Source of the DNA: Wujia chipingensis
GTDB taxonomy: Bacteria > Bacillota > Clostridia > Lachnospirales > Lachnospiraceae
NCBI RefSeq assembly: GCF_014337155.1
Contig: NZ_CP060632.1
Location: 2,301,001-2,365,000, forward strand
Direction of reading: 5' to 3'
Length of the DNA stretch: 64,000 nucleotides
Shown here: positions 34,656-48,051 of the stretch, piece after piece
Numbering within the stretch: the stretch's first letter is position 1
How the letters are laid out: every line of letters begins with the position of its first letter
Program-made: the position numbers and the translations under genes
Notes under the pieces: generated by a model
Told to the model about the DNA's origin: nothing
Databases searched by the model: none
Seen by the model: only the letters and a program-made list of their open reading frames with translations

Positions 34656-34667
34656 GAGGTATCACAC

Positions 34668-35567
34668 ATGTTACATACGATCGAAAATGATTATTTAAAA
34701 GTCACGGTATCCGACCACGGTGCCGAGCTTACAAGCGTCTACGATAAGGCACAGGATTTCGAGCGGATCTGGTGCGCCGATCCAGCAGTCTGGAACCGTC
34801 ATGCTCCGGTGCTGTTTCCATTTGTCGGAAAGGTGAAGGGCGGTGCCTATCGTTACAACGGAAATACATACGCCATGAAGACACAGCATGGATTTGCGCG
34901 CGATGCGGAATTTACCTGCATCGAGGAAACCACTGATTCTATCACGCACAAGCTTGTGTATTCCGATGAGACACTGGAGATCTATCCATTTGAATTCGAA
35001 CTGCTAATCACACACCGCTTCGATGCAGAAAATCCTCGTCTCCTGCACGTCACATGGGCAGTGAAAAATCTTGGTTCCGATGAAATGTTATATTCCATCG
35101 GCGGACATCCGGGATTCCAGATTGCACCGGGACATGCGCGGAGCGAATATTCCATCGCCCTGCCGGATGCAAATCCACGACACTATCTCCTGCTCGATGC
35201 AGCCGGTTCCGGACTTGCCGATACGAGCAAGAGTTATCCATTCAACGACGCCGGTAACGCCTACGTTCCTGTTACAGATACGTTGTTTGACAAGGACGCG
35301 CTGGTCTTCGAGGACGGACAGCTTCCAAGTGTCGGACTCGTCGATGCGGACAAGAAGCCATTTGTCACACTTACCTGCACAGACTTCCCATACGTCGGAA
35401 TCTGGTCAAAACCGGATGGCCCGTATGTCTGCTTAGAGCCTTGGATTGGGCGTACCGATAACATGGATTTCACCGGAGATCTGAGTGAGAAGCCGGGCGA
35501 GCAGAAGCTTATCGCAAACGCCGAAACCGTGCACACTTACACGATCGAGTTTCACAGTTCCATCTGA
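34668..35567 (+). CDS. Aldose 1-epimerase family protein (LacX-like)
   Basis: Cytoplasmic protein of 299 residues of the galactose mutarotase superfamily. Typical pieces are LTSVYDKAQDFERIWCADP, PVLFPFVGKVKGGAYRYNG, the first catalytic His in MKTQHGFARD, the second in IGGHPGFQIA and a Glu in VCLEPWIGRTD. The short start and spacing match LacX/YihR-type members. With lacZ and mglBAC in the window a role in anomer conversion of galactose is plausible. AGGAGG precedes the ATG. Its 3' end overlaps the end of sbcC by 16 bases, tail to tail. Confidence 0.9.
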   Translation: MLHTIENDYLKVTVSDHGAELTSVYDKAQDFERIWCADPAVWNRHAPVLFPFVGKVKGGAYRYNGNTYAMKTQHGFARDAEFTCIEETTDSITHKLVYSDETLEIYPFEFELLITHRFDAENPRLLHVTWAVKNLGSDEMLYSIGGHPGFQIAPGHARSEYSIALPDANPRHYLLLDAAGSGLADTSKSYPFNDAGNAYVPVTDTLFDKDALVFEDGQLPSVGLVDADKKPFVTLTCTDFPYVGIWSKPDGPYVCLEPWIGRTDNMDFTGDLSEKPGEQKLIANAETVHTYTIEFHSSI

Positions 35568-38500
35568 ATCCGGCTGCCGCCTCTGCCTTTTGTGACGCGC
35601 AGCTTCTGTGGAATATCCATCAGTTCATCCCGGTGGCTGATGATGCCGACCAGCTTATTTTCTCCTGACATGCTGAGTAACGCATCCTTTGTCTCCTCCA
35701 ACGACTTCGAATCCAACGTACCAAAGCCCTCATCGACAAACAGTGCATCCATCTGGATACCGCCTCGATTTTCCGCAATTGTATCCGACAAGCCAAGCGC
35801 CAGAGATAACGATGCTTTAAAACTTTCGCCGCCTGACAGATTTCCAACCGGGCGGCGTTTTCCTGTGCTGATATCCAGCACCTCCAGATCCAGAAATGTA
35901 TTGGTCTGTTTTCCAACTGCATTCGTCTGCCGGTACAACTGAAACTGGTTGTCACTCATCGGAAGCAGATGCCGGTTTGCAGCCTGAAGAATGCTGTCAA
36001 AGCCTGCTGCCTGAATATACTGCTCAAACGTAATCTTTCCGTTTCTTGTCTGCCCGGATACAAGCGTGTACAACCGATAGCTCGTATCATTTTCCTTCTT
36101 TGCTTTCTCGTATGCCACCTGCTGTGCACGGATATTCTGTTGTTTCTCGCAGTTATTCTGGATACGGAATGTAATCGCCTGCAAAGCCGTTCGAAGTGTT
36201 TCCACCTGTACACGTTTGCTTGTATGCTCCTGCTGTAACTGTTCGAAATCAACCAGCGTCCGATGTCTGGCATCCTGCTCCTGTTCTAACTGTGACAGTC
36301 TGGCGGCAACCTCCGTTACCTTTTTGTCATAATCTGCCAGTTTCGCTTCCTCCGCATGTATCTCTGCATCTGTTGCCACCTGCGCCTGCATTTCCTCTAC
36401 CGATGCAAACTGGCATGCCGTCAGCTTCTCATTTAATCGCTGTTTTAACATCTGCGCATCGGACTTTTGCTGTTCGAGTGCCTGCTTCTGCGTTGCTATG
36501 GACGCCTGTACACGTGCTACCGCCTCATCTGCGGATTTCTTTTCTTTCGCTGCTGTATCAAGTGCTGTCTGAATCTCCGTCACACGTGCCAGTGCATGAT
36601 TCCCCGCCTGCATGGCGGCTTCCCAATCTGGATACGATAATGTCTGTAATGCTGCTAAGGTCGCCTGTGAAGCAGCCTGCTTCGCAATGAGCGATTGTCG
36701 CTCCTCTACAAGCGACTTTCGCTGCTCTGCAAGCCGCGCCATCTCTGTCCCTTGTGCACGTGCAAGCATAGCTTCCACCTCGCGCAGCTTCTCACAGTTT
36801 TGCTGTAATGTATCCATTTGCTCTCTGCTTTGCGCAACAGTATCCACCAGCTTTTCCCGCTGTCTCTCGAAGCTTACAATCAATTCCTCTAATGCCTCAA
36901 CACCACCGATAAACTCAGGTGTCATGTATCCCCGTATCTCCTCTTTTATCTGCTGCCCCTTTACCTGTACATCTGCTCGCAAAGACGAAGCGCTGGCAGT
37001 TGCCTGATTAAAAGCATCCAGTTTTTTCTCTTCCGCTGCCTTTAATTCTTTGCATTGTTCCTCCGTCACAGATGCCTCAACCAGTGTCGCGAGCTTCTCA
37101 TGATGCGTAGCTCCACACACCGGACACGGTTCGCCCTCTGCCAGATCACTTGCCAGAATTCCTACCAGATTCGCCCGATAAAGTCTGTCTGCATGGGTAA
37201 ATGCTTCCTTCGCAGACTCATACGCATCCTGCTTTTTCCGATATTCACTCTGTGCTTCCTCTAACTCCTGCTGCTTCCGTCTCCATGCAGGAATCAGATT
37301 CTTCGCAATGGATTCTGTCTTTTTCTGGCTGTCCAACAGTTTATCATGCGCCGCCTGTGCCTGCGCAAGCTGCTGTGGCTCTTCCTTCCACATTGCCTGC
37401 TGCTCCTGCAGCTCTCCAATCCGCTTCTGTAACGTCTGTTCCGCTGTTCCAAGTTCGACTTCCTGCTGTTCCTGTGCGGCAAGCTGCAACTGGATTTGTC
37501 CAAGTTCGTGTTGTAGCATTTCCCGCTCTTTGTAACGTGGTTCTTCCTCGCGCACCTTATCCACGATCTTCTGGCATTGCTCCGCTTCTGGTCGTAAAGC
37601 CTCCGTCTCTTTCACTTTTGCATCTGCCATCCCAGCACGTGTCTGACAATCCGCAAGCGTCTGCGCGCCATCTGTGATCAGCTGCTTTGTCCGCTCCCAT
37701 TCATGTTCCTTGGCACTCCATGCATCGTACTCCGGCTTTACTTTATAGGTTGCCTGCTTCGTGCGATCAAGCTGTATCCTTCGTTCTTCAAATAATCCCT
37801 TTTGTGATTCTAATACTTCCCGCTCTTCCTTCGTCCGTGCATACCGCTCTAAAATTGCATTGTTATCCTTTGCCGATACGAGTGTGCCCTGTAACTTCTG
37901 TAATTCTTCCTCCGCCTGTGCAAGCACAGTTTCTTTTTGCTTTGCTTTTTCTGTATCTTCCCCGATCACAGCTTGCAGCAACGTAAGCATTTCCTCGATA
38001 TTCCACACCGCTTTGCTGTCCTGCAGCTTCTCCTGCAAGTCACAGATACGCTGTACCACCGACCGCGGTTGTTCTTCCGAATCCTCCGCCAAGTCCTCTG
38101 CCAAAATTCCAGATATTCCTTCTGAAATCTCCGCTGGCTCTACCTTTACCTCACGGAACGACTGGGAGATACTCTGCTCCCTTTCCTTACGCGCGGCAAA
38201 ACTTACATCCATACGATTTTTCAGTTTCAGTTCCAGTTTCTTATAGGCATCGGTCTGGAAGATTGTTCGAAGAATCTCTGTACGTTCGTTTGTCTTTGCA
38301 TTTAACAGCTTCCAGAATTCTCCCTGCGCGATCATCGCAACCTGCATAAACTGTCCGGCATCCATATTCAGAAGCTGAGGTATCGCGCCTGGCTTCTCTT
38401 TCGTTCCATCAACGTTTTTCGCACCTTCGAGCGTTGTTCCATCCGGCTGATAGAAAGTCACCTTTTCTGCCTGCTCATCCGGCTTGCCATTTCGGTTGGT

Positions 38501-38800
38501 ATACTTAAAGCTCGGTTTTCTGCACACATGATAGTCCTTGCCCTGATGCGTAAAATAAAAATCGACAAAGCTTTCCACTTTCTTATCCACGTACTCGCTT
38601 TTCAGATTCTTCGTATCGCGGTAGCTTCCGCTCGCTTCCCCATAAAGCGCATAGCTGATCGCATCAAAGATCGTTGTTTTTCCTGCACCTGTATCTCCAC
38701 AAATCAGGAACAGACCTTTCTCCTCAAATTGGGTAAAATCAATCTCCGTCTGCTCTGCATACGTCCCAAACGCCTGCATTACCAATTTAGTCGGCTTCAT
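35552..38800 (-). CDS. sbcC: Exonuclease subunit SbcC
   Basis: SMC-like ATPase of 1082 residues. Walker A is CGDTGAGKTT near residues 36-45. Two long coiled coils rich in E, Q and K surround the zinc hook CPVCGA near residue 557. The C-terminal lobe has LSGGESFKASLSLALGLSD and the Walker B FVDEGFGTLD. With SbcD it opens and degrades hairpin DNA and processes double-strand breaks. The start is ATG 38800 with AAGGAGGTG before it, overlapping the sbcD end by 14 bases. Palindromic elements such as the two in this window are natural SbcCD substrates. Confidence 0.97.
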   Translation of the reverse strand: MKPTKLVMQAFGTYAEQTEIDFTQFEEKGLFLICGDTGAGKTTIFDAISYALYGEASGSYRDTKNLKSEYVDKKVESFVDFYFTHQGKDYHVCRKPSFKYTNRNGKPDEQAEKVTFYQPDGTTLEGAKNVDGTKEKPGAIPQLLNMDAGQFMQVAMIAQGEFWKLLNAKTNERTEILRTIFQTDAYKKLELKLKNRMDVSFAARKEREQSISQSFREVKVEPAEISEGISGILAEDLAEDSEEQPRSVVQRICDLQEKLQDSKAVWNIEEMLTLLQAVIGEDTEKAKQKETVLAQAEEELQKLQGTLVSAKDNNAILERYARTKEEREVLESQKGLFEERRIQLDRTKQATYKVKPEYDAWSAKEHEWERTKQLITDGAQTLADCQTRAGMADAKVKETEALRPEAEQCQKIVDKVREEEPRYKEREMLQHELGQIQLQLAAQEQQEVELGTAEQTLQKRIGELQEQQAMWKEEPQQLAQAQAAHDKLLDSQKKTESIAKNLIPAWRRKQQELEEAQSEYRKKQDAYESAKEAFTHADRLYRANLVGILASDLAEGEPCPVCGATHHEKLATLVEASVTEEQCKELKAAEEKKLDAFNQATASASSLRADVQVKGQQIKEEIRGYMTPEFIGGVEALEELIVSFERQREKLVDTVAQSREQMDTLQQNCEKLREVEAMLARAQGTEMARLAEQRKSLVEERQSLIAKQAASQATLAALQTLSYPDWEAAMQAGNHALARVTEIQTALDTAAKEKKSADEAVARVQASIATQKQALEQQKSDAQMLKQRLNEKLTACQFASVEEMQAQVATDAEIHAEEAKLADYDKKVTEVAARLSQLEQEQDARHRTLVDFEQLQQEHTSKRVQVETLRTALQAITFRIQNNCEKQQNIRAQQVAYEKAKKENDTSYRLYTLVSGQTRNGKITFEQYIQAAGFDSILQAANRHLLPMSDNQFQLYRQTNAVGKQTNTFLDLEVLDISTGKRRPVGNLSGGESFKASLSLALGLSDTIAENRGGIQMDALFVDEGFGTLDSKSLEETKDALLSMSGENKLVGIISHRDELMDIPQKLRVTKGRGGSRIQMEL

Positions 38801-39983
38801 AGATTCCCACCTCCTTCGCAACGTCCTTCATCATATCCATTTCCTCTTCGCTGATCTGGGCACCATACATCTGCTTATAAAAATCACCAATCAGTTCCTC
38901 ATATGACCGGCTCTGTGTTGCCTGTACCACATCCACATGGGAAAGTTCTCGCGTATGGGAATTATCATAATCCAGCTTTATCGTGTTCGGATAATATTGT
39001 CGCATGATCCGCATTGCATCCGGGACAATGTCCTCATCCGTCAGCGTTACATAAACAAAATCTTCTGTATGTTCGATTTGATTTTCTTCCTTTACAATCT
39101 CTGTAAATGTTCCCCGGATATGAATGAGATCCCGCAGCGGAACGAGCTTCTCCAGCTCGATCGTCACCTGTCCTTCTCCATCCACTGTCACGATTGGCAC
39201 CTGCTTTGCTCCATCCCGCTCGCGCACGCCGCCCGGAATCTGCTTCACCGGGCCAGCCTCTGACAGAGAATATTTGAGCGGGGAACCAGCATACCGCACT
39301 TCCTCTCTGCCGACACTCTGCGAGGAATGGATATGTCCAAGTGCCACATAACGAAATGCATCGAAACAGTCATACCCGATTTTCTCTACCGTTCCAACAT
39401 GCTGCGTCAATGCACCCTCAGAACCGCCCAGTGTTGGATCTTTGCCCTTTCCTGATACAAACTGATGCGCCACTAAAATATTTCTCTGCTTCTGATTGAT
39501 CTCTGCGTGTGCCAGTACCTCCCGCACCGCATCCTCATACGTCTCGATCTTTGCCTCCGGGAACGCACGCTTCACCTGCGATGCTTTCACGAACGGGAGC
39601 TGATAGATATGTACGGCTCCATAAGCATCCTCTATCACATGATGAAATAATTTCCCCTGATATTTGGCAGCGATATGCACATCATTTGCCTCAAACAAGC
39701 TGCTTCCAAAATTCAGCCGCTCGTCCGAATCATGGTTTCCGCTGATCATATAGACCTGCAAATGCCGTTCAACCAACTCACAGATAAATTCGTCCAAGAT
39801 CTGCACCGCCCCTTCACTTGGTACCGTCTTGTCAAACACATCTCCGGCAATCAGAACCGCATCGACCTGCTTTGTCTCTGCAATTTCCAAAATCTGCTGC
39901 AGGATGTACCGCTGGTCATCCTTCAGATCAAAATCCCCCAATGTTTTTCCCAGATGTAAATCTGCCAAATGTAAAAACTTCAT
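38787..39983 (-). CDS. sbcD: Exonuclease subunit SbcD
   Basis: Mre11-type metallophosphoesterase nuclease of 398 residues. Metal-binding motifs are HLADLHLGK, IAGDVFDK, SGNHDSDER, VAHQFVSG and LGHIHSSQ. It forms a heterotetramer with SbcC. Start at ATG 39983, with GGAGAGGTG upstream, rather than the longer frame to 40010. The gene lies 4 bases downstream of a small conserved-looking gene and overlaps sbcC, so the three form one operon. Confidence 0.97.
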   Translation of the reverse strand: MKFLHLADLHLGKTLGDFDLKDDQRYILQQILEIAETKQVDAVLIAGDVFDKTVPSEGAVQILDEFICELVERHLQVYMISGNHDSDERLNFGSSLFEANDVHIAAKYQGKLFHHVIEDAYGAVHIYQLPFVKASQVKRAFPEAKIETYEDAVREVLAHAEINQKQRNILVAHQFVSGKGKDPTLGGSEGALTQHVGTVEKIGYDCFDAFRYVALGHIHSSQSVGREEVRYAGSPLKYSLSEAGPVKQIPGGVRERDGAKQVPIVTVDGEGQVTIELEKLVPLRDLIHIRGTFTEIVKEENQIEHTEDFVYVTLTDEDIVPDAMRIMRQYYPNTIKLDYDNSHTRELSHVDVVQATQSRSYEELIGDFYKQMYGAQISEEEMDMMKDVAKEVGIYEAD

Positions 39984-39987
39984 ACTC

Positions 39988-40299
39988 TCACCTCTCCGGT
40001 ATCTGTTCATTCAACCATGCAAGCACAGCTTCCCTTCCCTCTGCATCAAACGGAAATGTTTTCCTTGTGATCTGCTCCTCCGGTGTCTTCTCATAGCAGG
40101 TACTTGCATGCCATATACACACTTCAAAGAAATTCTCGGAAGTCGTCTCGCCACCTTCCTCCACGGGTTCATGCTCGACCGTGAGCTTTGCGATCCGGTA
40201 CCGCGGTCCATAAATATCGCCCCCCGTCAGAATTCCTTTTGCATTATAAAATGGTAAATCAAATATCACATCGCCTGTAATCACGCGTATTCCTCCCAT
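39988..40299 (-). CDS. Uncharacterised protein upstream of sbcD
   Basis: Protein of 103 residues, no signal or membrane segment. It looks like a small beta-rich domain (VITGDVIFDLPFYNAK, RYRIAKLTVEHEPVEEGG, FFEVCIWHASTCYEKT) ending in a helix (REAVLAWLNEQIPER). It leads the sbcDC operon with a 4-base gap, so a link to DNA repair is possible but unproven. I recognise no family. Confidence 0.65.
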   Translation of the reverse strand: MGGIRVITGDVIFDLPFYNAKGILTGGDIYGPRYRIAKLTVEHEPVEEGGETTSENFFEVCIWHASTCYEKTPEEQITRKTFPFDAEGREAVLAWLNEQIPER

Positions 40300-40461
40300 A
40301 TGTTTCGTTCTTATAAATTATACTTTTATCATTATAGCATACGGAAGCATATTTTCTAAACAAAAAAGAAACTGATTCATTTTCCTGCATCCATCTATGG
40401 AATCTCTTGTCGGTTTGTGCTAGAATAGGTATAAAAATATTGCATAATCGAGGTGCGAAAG

Positions 40462-41631
40462 ATGGATTCCACATTGAAACGAACATGGGCTGAAATCGAC
40501 TTAGATGCCCTTGCTCATAACTATAAAACATTGCGTGACCGCATTGGCGCAAATGTCAAATTTTTAGGCGTTGTCAAGGCAGATGCCTACGGACATGGCT
40601 CCGTACAGGTCAGCCGCCTGCTGCAGGAGCTTGGTGCTGATTATCTGGCGGTCAGCAGCATCGACGAAGCGATTGAGCTTCGCTTAAATGACATTACCAT
40701 GCCGATTCTGATTCTTGGACATACGCCAAAGGAGCAGGTCAGCCGCCTGATTGAGTACAACATCACACAGGCTGTCACCTGTAAAGCAAAGGCACTTGAA
40801 TACAGCGAAGAAGCCGTGAAATGCGGTGGCACATTGAAGATTCATATCAAGGTTGACACTGGAATGTCCCGTCTGGGATATCTGTGCGACGGGGATTATT
40901 TTGATACTGGTGTGGAAGGTATCTGTGAGGGCTGCTCGCTTCCGGGGCTTTACGCCGAAGGTATCTTTACACATTTTGCTGTGTCGGATGAGCCAGGCGA
41001 TGCATGCAAAGCCTACACGGAGCATCAGTTCCAATTATTTACTGACGTGATCAAAAGCGTCGAGGAAAAGCTCGGCAGACGGTTCGCCATCCGCCACTGT
41101 GCCAATACCGGTGCGGTTGCACGCTACCCGGAAACATGGCTCGATATGGTAAGACCGGGACTTTTGTTATATGGCTATGGTGAATTCGCAGATGAGCTTG
41201 GACTCCAGCCAGTCATGAGCTTAAAGACGACTGTCAGCACGATCAAGACCTATCCGACTGGTACCGCAATCAGCTACGGCGGCATCTATGTAACGGACAA
41301 GACAACGCGTATGGGTGTCATCCCTTACGGCTATGCCGATGGATTCTTCCGTGCCCTGTCCAATCGCTGCACGCTAATGTCGGACGAAGGTCCAGTTCCA
41401 CAGCGCGGAAAGATCTGCATGGACATGTGTATGATTGATCTGACTGACAAGATGCAAATCGATGTCGGAAGCGAGATTGAAATCTTCGGAAAGAAGAATT
41501 CCATCAACGTTATGGCAGCTCTGGCAAACACGATTCCATACGAATTAACCTGTGCCGTCAGCAAGCGAGTTCCAAGATTCTACTACCGGAATGGAAAGAT
41601 GATCGAGAAAGAATTGCTGTTGCGTGGGTAA
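40462..41631 (+). CDS. alr: Alanine racemase
   Basis: PLP enzyme of 389 residues that supplies D-alanine for peptidoglycan. The N-terminal TIM barrel has the PLP lysine K39 in VVKADAYGHG. The C-terminal beta domain provides the second catalytic base, a Tyr in AISYGGIY, and RGKICMDMCMIDLT. Start at ATG 40462, since the upstream GTG is part of the GAGGTG ribosome site. The upstream region has TTGTCG, 17 bases and TATAAA. It is a single-gene unit closed by its own terminator. Confidence 0.96.
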   Translation: MDSTLKRTWAEIDLDALAHNYKTLRDRIGANVKFLGVVKADAYGHGSVQVSRLLQELGADYLAVSSIDEAIELRLNDITMPILILGHTPKEQVSRLIEYNITQAVTCKAKALEYSEEAVKCGGTLKIHIKVDTGMSRLGYLCDGDYFDTGVEGICEGCSLPGLYAEGIFTHFAVSDEPGDACKAYTEHQFQLFTDVIKSVEEKLGRRFAIRHCANTGAVARYPETWLDMVRPGLLLYGYGEFADELGLQPVMSLKTTVSTIKTYPTGTAISYGGIYVTDKTTRMGVIPYGYADGFFRALSNRCTLMSDEGPVPQRGKICMDMCMIDLTDKMQIDVGSEIEIFGKKNSINVMAALANTIPYELTCAVSKRVPRFYYRNGKMIEKELLLRG

Positions 41632-41660
41632 ATTGTTGCGCAAGTAATTACATAAGCATA

Positions 41661-41690
41661 AAAAGCTGGGATTTTTGTCCCAGCTTTTTG
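41661..41690. terminator. alr terminator
   Basis: AAAAGCTGGGA and TCCCAGCTTTTT form a perfect stem with a T-run, between alr and the convergent transporter gene. It can serve both. Confidence 0.92.
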
Positions 41691-41706
41691 TTTGCGTTCC
41701 AGCTTC

Positions 41707-43092
41707 CTATATCTCATGACGGATATCCGAACCAATACCCCGCTGCAATTTTATCCGCTCGTTTTCTGCTTCCACATTCATCTTGGAAAGAATAACCAGA
41801 ATCAATACATCGAAGATCAACGGCAGCCACAAGTACATAAACTGCATCATATCCAATGCAGACTGCGGCTGTGTCGTATTTTTGCCAACATAGCCGCTCA
41901 ATTCCATCAGCCATCCAACAACCGCAGTTCCGATACCGCCACCAATCTTCACGCCCAATGACGTGCAGGAATACATCGTTCCATCGACATGCTTTCCCTG
42001 TGTGAGATAGGTGTATTCCGAACAGGATGCGATCATGGCATTCATATCGCCCTGCCACGGTCCCTGACCGAGCGCAGCAACAGCTGTAAATACAAGCATC
42101 AATGGCACATTGCCGATATAACCTGCCACGACAACCAGTGCCCTGCCAATTACAGCAAGCATATAGCCTCGCATATTTAATTTATACATGCCCTTCCATT
42201 TTCCTACCAATGTCGGCGTGAAGATCAACGCAATAATCAGAGGAATATTGACCGCCCATGCAAACCATCCGAAGAGGTTTTTATTTTTGAGCACCCATGT
42301 CATATAAAACAAGCCAGCACCAATCATCGCACTGTACAACTGCTGTAAGATATATGTCCCACAGATCATCATATAATATTTGTTCTTCACAAGCAGCTTG
42401 AACGCCTGAATCAGTCCATATTTTTCTTCATTATCCTGCGTTTTGCCCTCGTTCAACTCTTCCTCTGAAAGCTCCTTCACTGAGAGACTGGAAATCGTAT
42501 TTACAACCAGTCCAATGACTGCATAAATGATTGCAACCAGTCTCCATGCCGCCGCATCACCACCACAGCGGTCAACAAATCCAACGGTAATCGACTGGAT
42601 CAAAAGACTTGTCGAAAATGCGAAGATAAACCGGTAAGACCCCATCTGTACACGTTCCTTGCTGTTCTTCGTTATCAGCGATGTAAGTGCCGAATACGCG
42701 ATATTATTTGCCGTGTAAAAAATGCCATTTAACAGTGTGTATGCCAGAAAGAACCACGTATACTGTGCTGTCTTGCCAAGGCTTGTCGGTACCGCAAAGC
42801 ATGCAACCAGCGTGACTGCGCAGCCGATATATCCATACAGCATCCACGGACGTGCTTTCCCAAGCTTGCTGTGTGTCTTGTCGATCAGTGAACCAAAGAA
42901 AACATCTGTAAATCCATCCAGCAACTTCGAAAATGCGATCAAAGTTCCAACTATTCCGGACGCAAGCCCAACCGTCTCGGTCAGATAGATCATGACAAAC
43001 GATGTCAAAAATGCATACACTACATTTCCGGCAATATCGCCGGAACCGTAGCCCACCTTGTTATACCATTTTAAATATTTTTTCTCTTCCAT
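41707..43092 (-). CDS. GPH family sugar:cation symporter
   Basis: Membrane protein of 461 residues with twelve predicted helices, of the glycoside-pentoside-hexuronide family (MelB, LacS). The family loop is seen in DGFTDVFFGSLIDKTHSKLGKARPW, read here in two parts: the Asp-rich DGFTDVF and the KLGKARPW end. There is no C-terminal IIA domain, unlike LacS of streptococci. Lactose or another beta-galactoside is the likely cargo, because the gene starts 16 bases after lacZ in the same operon. GAGGAG precedes ATG 43092. Confidence 0.92.
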   Translation of the reverse strand: MEEKKYLKWYNKVGYGSGDIAGNVVYAFLTSFVMIYLTETVGLASGIVGTLIAFSKLLDGFTDVFFGSLIDKTHSKLGKARPWMLYGYIGCAVTLVACFAVPTSLGKTAQYTWFFLAYTLLNGIFYTANNIAYSALTSLITKNSKERVQMGSYRFIFAFSTSLLIQSITVGFVDRCGGDAAAWRLVAIIYAVIGLVVNTISSLSVKELSEEELNEGKTQDNEEKYGLIQAFKLLVKNKYYMMICGTYILQQLYSAMIGAGLFYMTWVLKNKNLFGWFAWAVNIPLIIALIFTPTLVGKWKGMYKLNMRGYMLAVIGRALVVVAGYIGNVPLMLVFTAVAALGQGPWQGDMNAMIASCSEYTYLTQGKHVDGTMYSCTSLGVKIGGGIGTAVVGWLMELSGYVGKNTTQPQSALDMMQFMYLWLPLIFDVLILVILSKMNVEAENERIKLQRGIGSDIRHEI

Positions 43093-43108
43093 AGCTTTTC
43101 TCCTCATA

Positions 43109-46393
<3,285 letters not shown>

Positions 46394-47257
46394 ATGTATA
46401 TCAATACCGGTTACTTAAATCATTCTCATCAGGATTTCAAGGACAAGAGCCGTCCGCTCGTCGTCGGGAGCTGTGGCATTTATCGTCTGACCGATGATCC
46501 GAAGATGCCGACCTACCGTCCAAAGGGACGTTTGGATTATCAAATTATCTATATCTCGTCCGGGCTTGGACATTTTCATTTCGATAAACCGGAAAATGAG
46601 ACGATCGTCCCTGCCGGAAATATGGTGTTGTTCCGTCCAAAGGAATTACAGAAATACGAATATTATGGCGAAGATAAAACCGAAGTTTACTGGATTCACT
46701 TCACGGGTTCCGATGTAAAAAATATTCTGCGAAGCTATGGTCTGCAAGATAACCAGAGAGTTTTCCCCGTCGGTTCCTCGCTCGAGTACGAGCGGCTGTT
46801 CAAACAGATCATACAGGAATTGCAGCGTTGTCAGGATCACTATGAGGAAATGCTCGCCCTGCTGCTTCGCCATCTGCTTATTGTGTTTCAACGGGAACTC
46901 ACGCGCGAGCACATTCTGAAAAACGAATATCTGGATCGGGAGATGCACAGTGCTGTTACCTATTTCAATGAGAATTACAATCAGGATATCAGTATAGAAA
47001 ATTACGCCCAGACAAGGGGCATGAGTGTGAGCTGGTTTATCCGGAACTTCAAGAAATACACCGGCATGACACCGATGCAGTTTATCGTATCGTTGCGCGT
47101 CAACAATGCGCAGATTCTTCTGGAACAGACCAATTATTCCATCTACGAGATTGCGAAGATCGTCGGATACGATGACCAGCTCTACTTCAGCCGGCTGTTT
47201 CGCAAACAAAAAGGAGTCTCTCCTTCCCAATACAGAAAGAGACAACCCCTTGCCTAA
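46394..47257 (+). CDS. AraC family transcriptional regulator
   Basis: Protein of 287 residues. The N-terminal cupin-like sensor domain (IYISSGLGHFHFDKPE, VLFRPKELQKYEYY, VYWIHFTGSD) is followed by the double helix-turn-helix: ISIENYAQTRGMSVSWFIRNFKKYTG-type first motif, then YSIYEIAKIVGYDDQLYFSR. It lies head to head with lacZ, so it probably activates the lac operon in response to lactose or a related sugar. AGGAGGTG precedes the ATG. Confidence 0.92.
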   Translation: MYINTGYLNHSHQDFKDKSRPLVVGSCGIYRLTDDPKMPTYRPKGRLDYQIIYISSGLGHFHFDKPENETIVPAGNMVLFRPKELQKYEYYGEDKTEVYWIHFTGSDVKNILRSYGLQDNQRVFPVGSSLEYERLFKQIIQELQRCQDHYEEMLALLLRHLLIVFQRELTREHILKNEYLDREMHSAVTYFNENYNQDISIENYAQTRGMSVSWFIRNFKKYTGMTPMQFIVSLRVNNAQILLEQTNYSIYEIAKIVGYDDQLYFSRLFRKQKGVSPSQYRKRQPLA

Positions 47258-47264
47258 TTTCAGA

Positions 47265-47879
47265 TTACAGTTTCTTCAGGAAATGCTCCCGGTTCGGGTA
47301 TTCCTCCCGGAATGCCCGCTTTGCGGCCTCCTGCAGCAATGCAAATTCCTTCTCCATATGCAACATGTGCGGCGCGGTAAATGCAATCGCACTAATCTGT
47401 TCTGCGATTTTCTTTGCCACGCCCTCATCGGATAACTGCCCCATACCGAAAACGATCGACGTAAAGCCTCTGCCGTTTCTGCTTACATCAATAAACTTCC
47501 GGAATGCATGCGTCATCTCAGACAGCAGAATTTCCTGTTCGGCTTCCGGCCGCTTGTCTGCATCAAACAGGCACAGTCCGGAGACGGTCTCAACTGCCTG
47601 CTTGCGCTTCTGTCCACCGATATCATTTGCCCCACTCTCCGCAATGTATTTGAGCTGCATCAGATACCCGACGAATGCATCGGTCTTCGGTTTGCGCTTT
47701 CCGTAACGCGCCACCCAGAGTTTCTTTATAAACGCCGCATCCACTTCCTCCGGCTTTCCCGCAGAATGATTTGCTATTTCACTTGCGTTCACAGTTTTAT
47801 CTGCATTCGTATTCAATATGTCCAGCCGCTTCTCCGCGTCCATTTCGTTGTAAAATTGCTCTAACCATGTCTCCTGCAT
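47265..47879 (-). CDS. Uncharacterised cytoplasmic protein
   Basis: Protein of 204 residues, helical, no signal or membrane segment. Visible motifs are VDAAFIKKLWVARYGKRK, DAFVGYLMQLKYIAES and ISRNGRGF-like DVSRNGRGFTSIVFGMGQ. It resembles proteins I remember as DUF6553, but this is weak. It ends 7 bases from the end of the AraC gene, tail to tail, with no terminator between them. GGAG precedes the ATG. Confidence 0.6.
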   Translation of the reverse strand: MQETWLEQFYNEMDAEKRLDILNTNADKTVNASEIANHSAGKPEEVDAAFIKKLWVARYGKRKPKTDAFVGYLMQLKYIAESGANDIGGQKRKQAVETVSGLCLFDADKRPEAEQEILLSEMTHAFRKFIDVSRNGRGFTSIVFGMGQLSDEGVAKKIAEQISAIAFTAPHMLHMEKEFALLQEAAKRAFREEYPNREHFLKKL

Positions 47880-47924
47880 AGCTGTTCTCCGTTTCCTTTA
47901 TACTGCCAATCAACATCTGCATCT

Positions 47925-48025
47925 ATTTATCCACGCATCCATTCATCCGTGCGTCCATTCATCCACGCATTTAGTCTTCAGCGCATTCAGTCATACATCC
48001 ATTCATTCATCCGTGCATTCATTTT
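47925..48025. repeat. Degenerate 12-bp simple repeat
   Basis: About eight loose copies of ATTCATCCACGC or ATTCATCCGTGC lie in tandem or near-tandem. The stretch separates the 47265-47879 gene from the sugar-binding protein gene. Confidence 0.65.
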
Positions 48026-48051
48026 CTGCATAATTCCAGTTGCAGCCTTCC

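Noticed and set aside
41707..43092. Melibiose transporter
   Set aside because: The GPH family is clear but the cargo is not; operon linkage to lacZ makes a beta-galactoside more likely.
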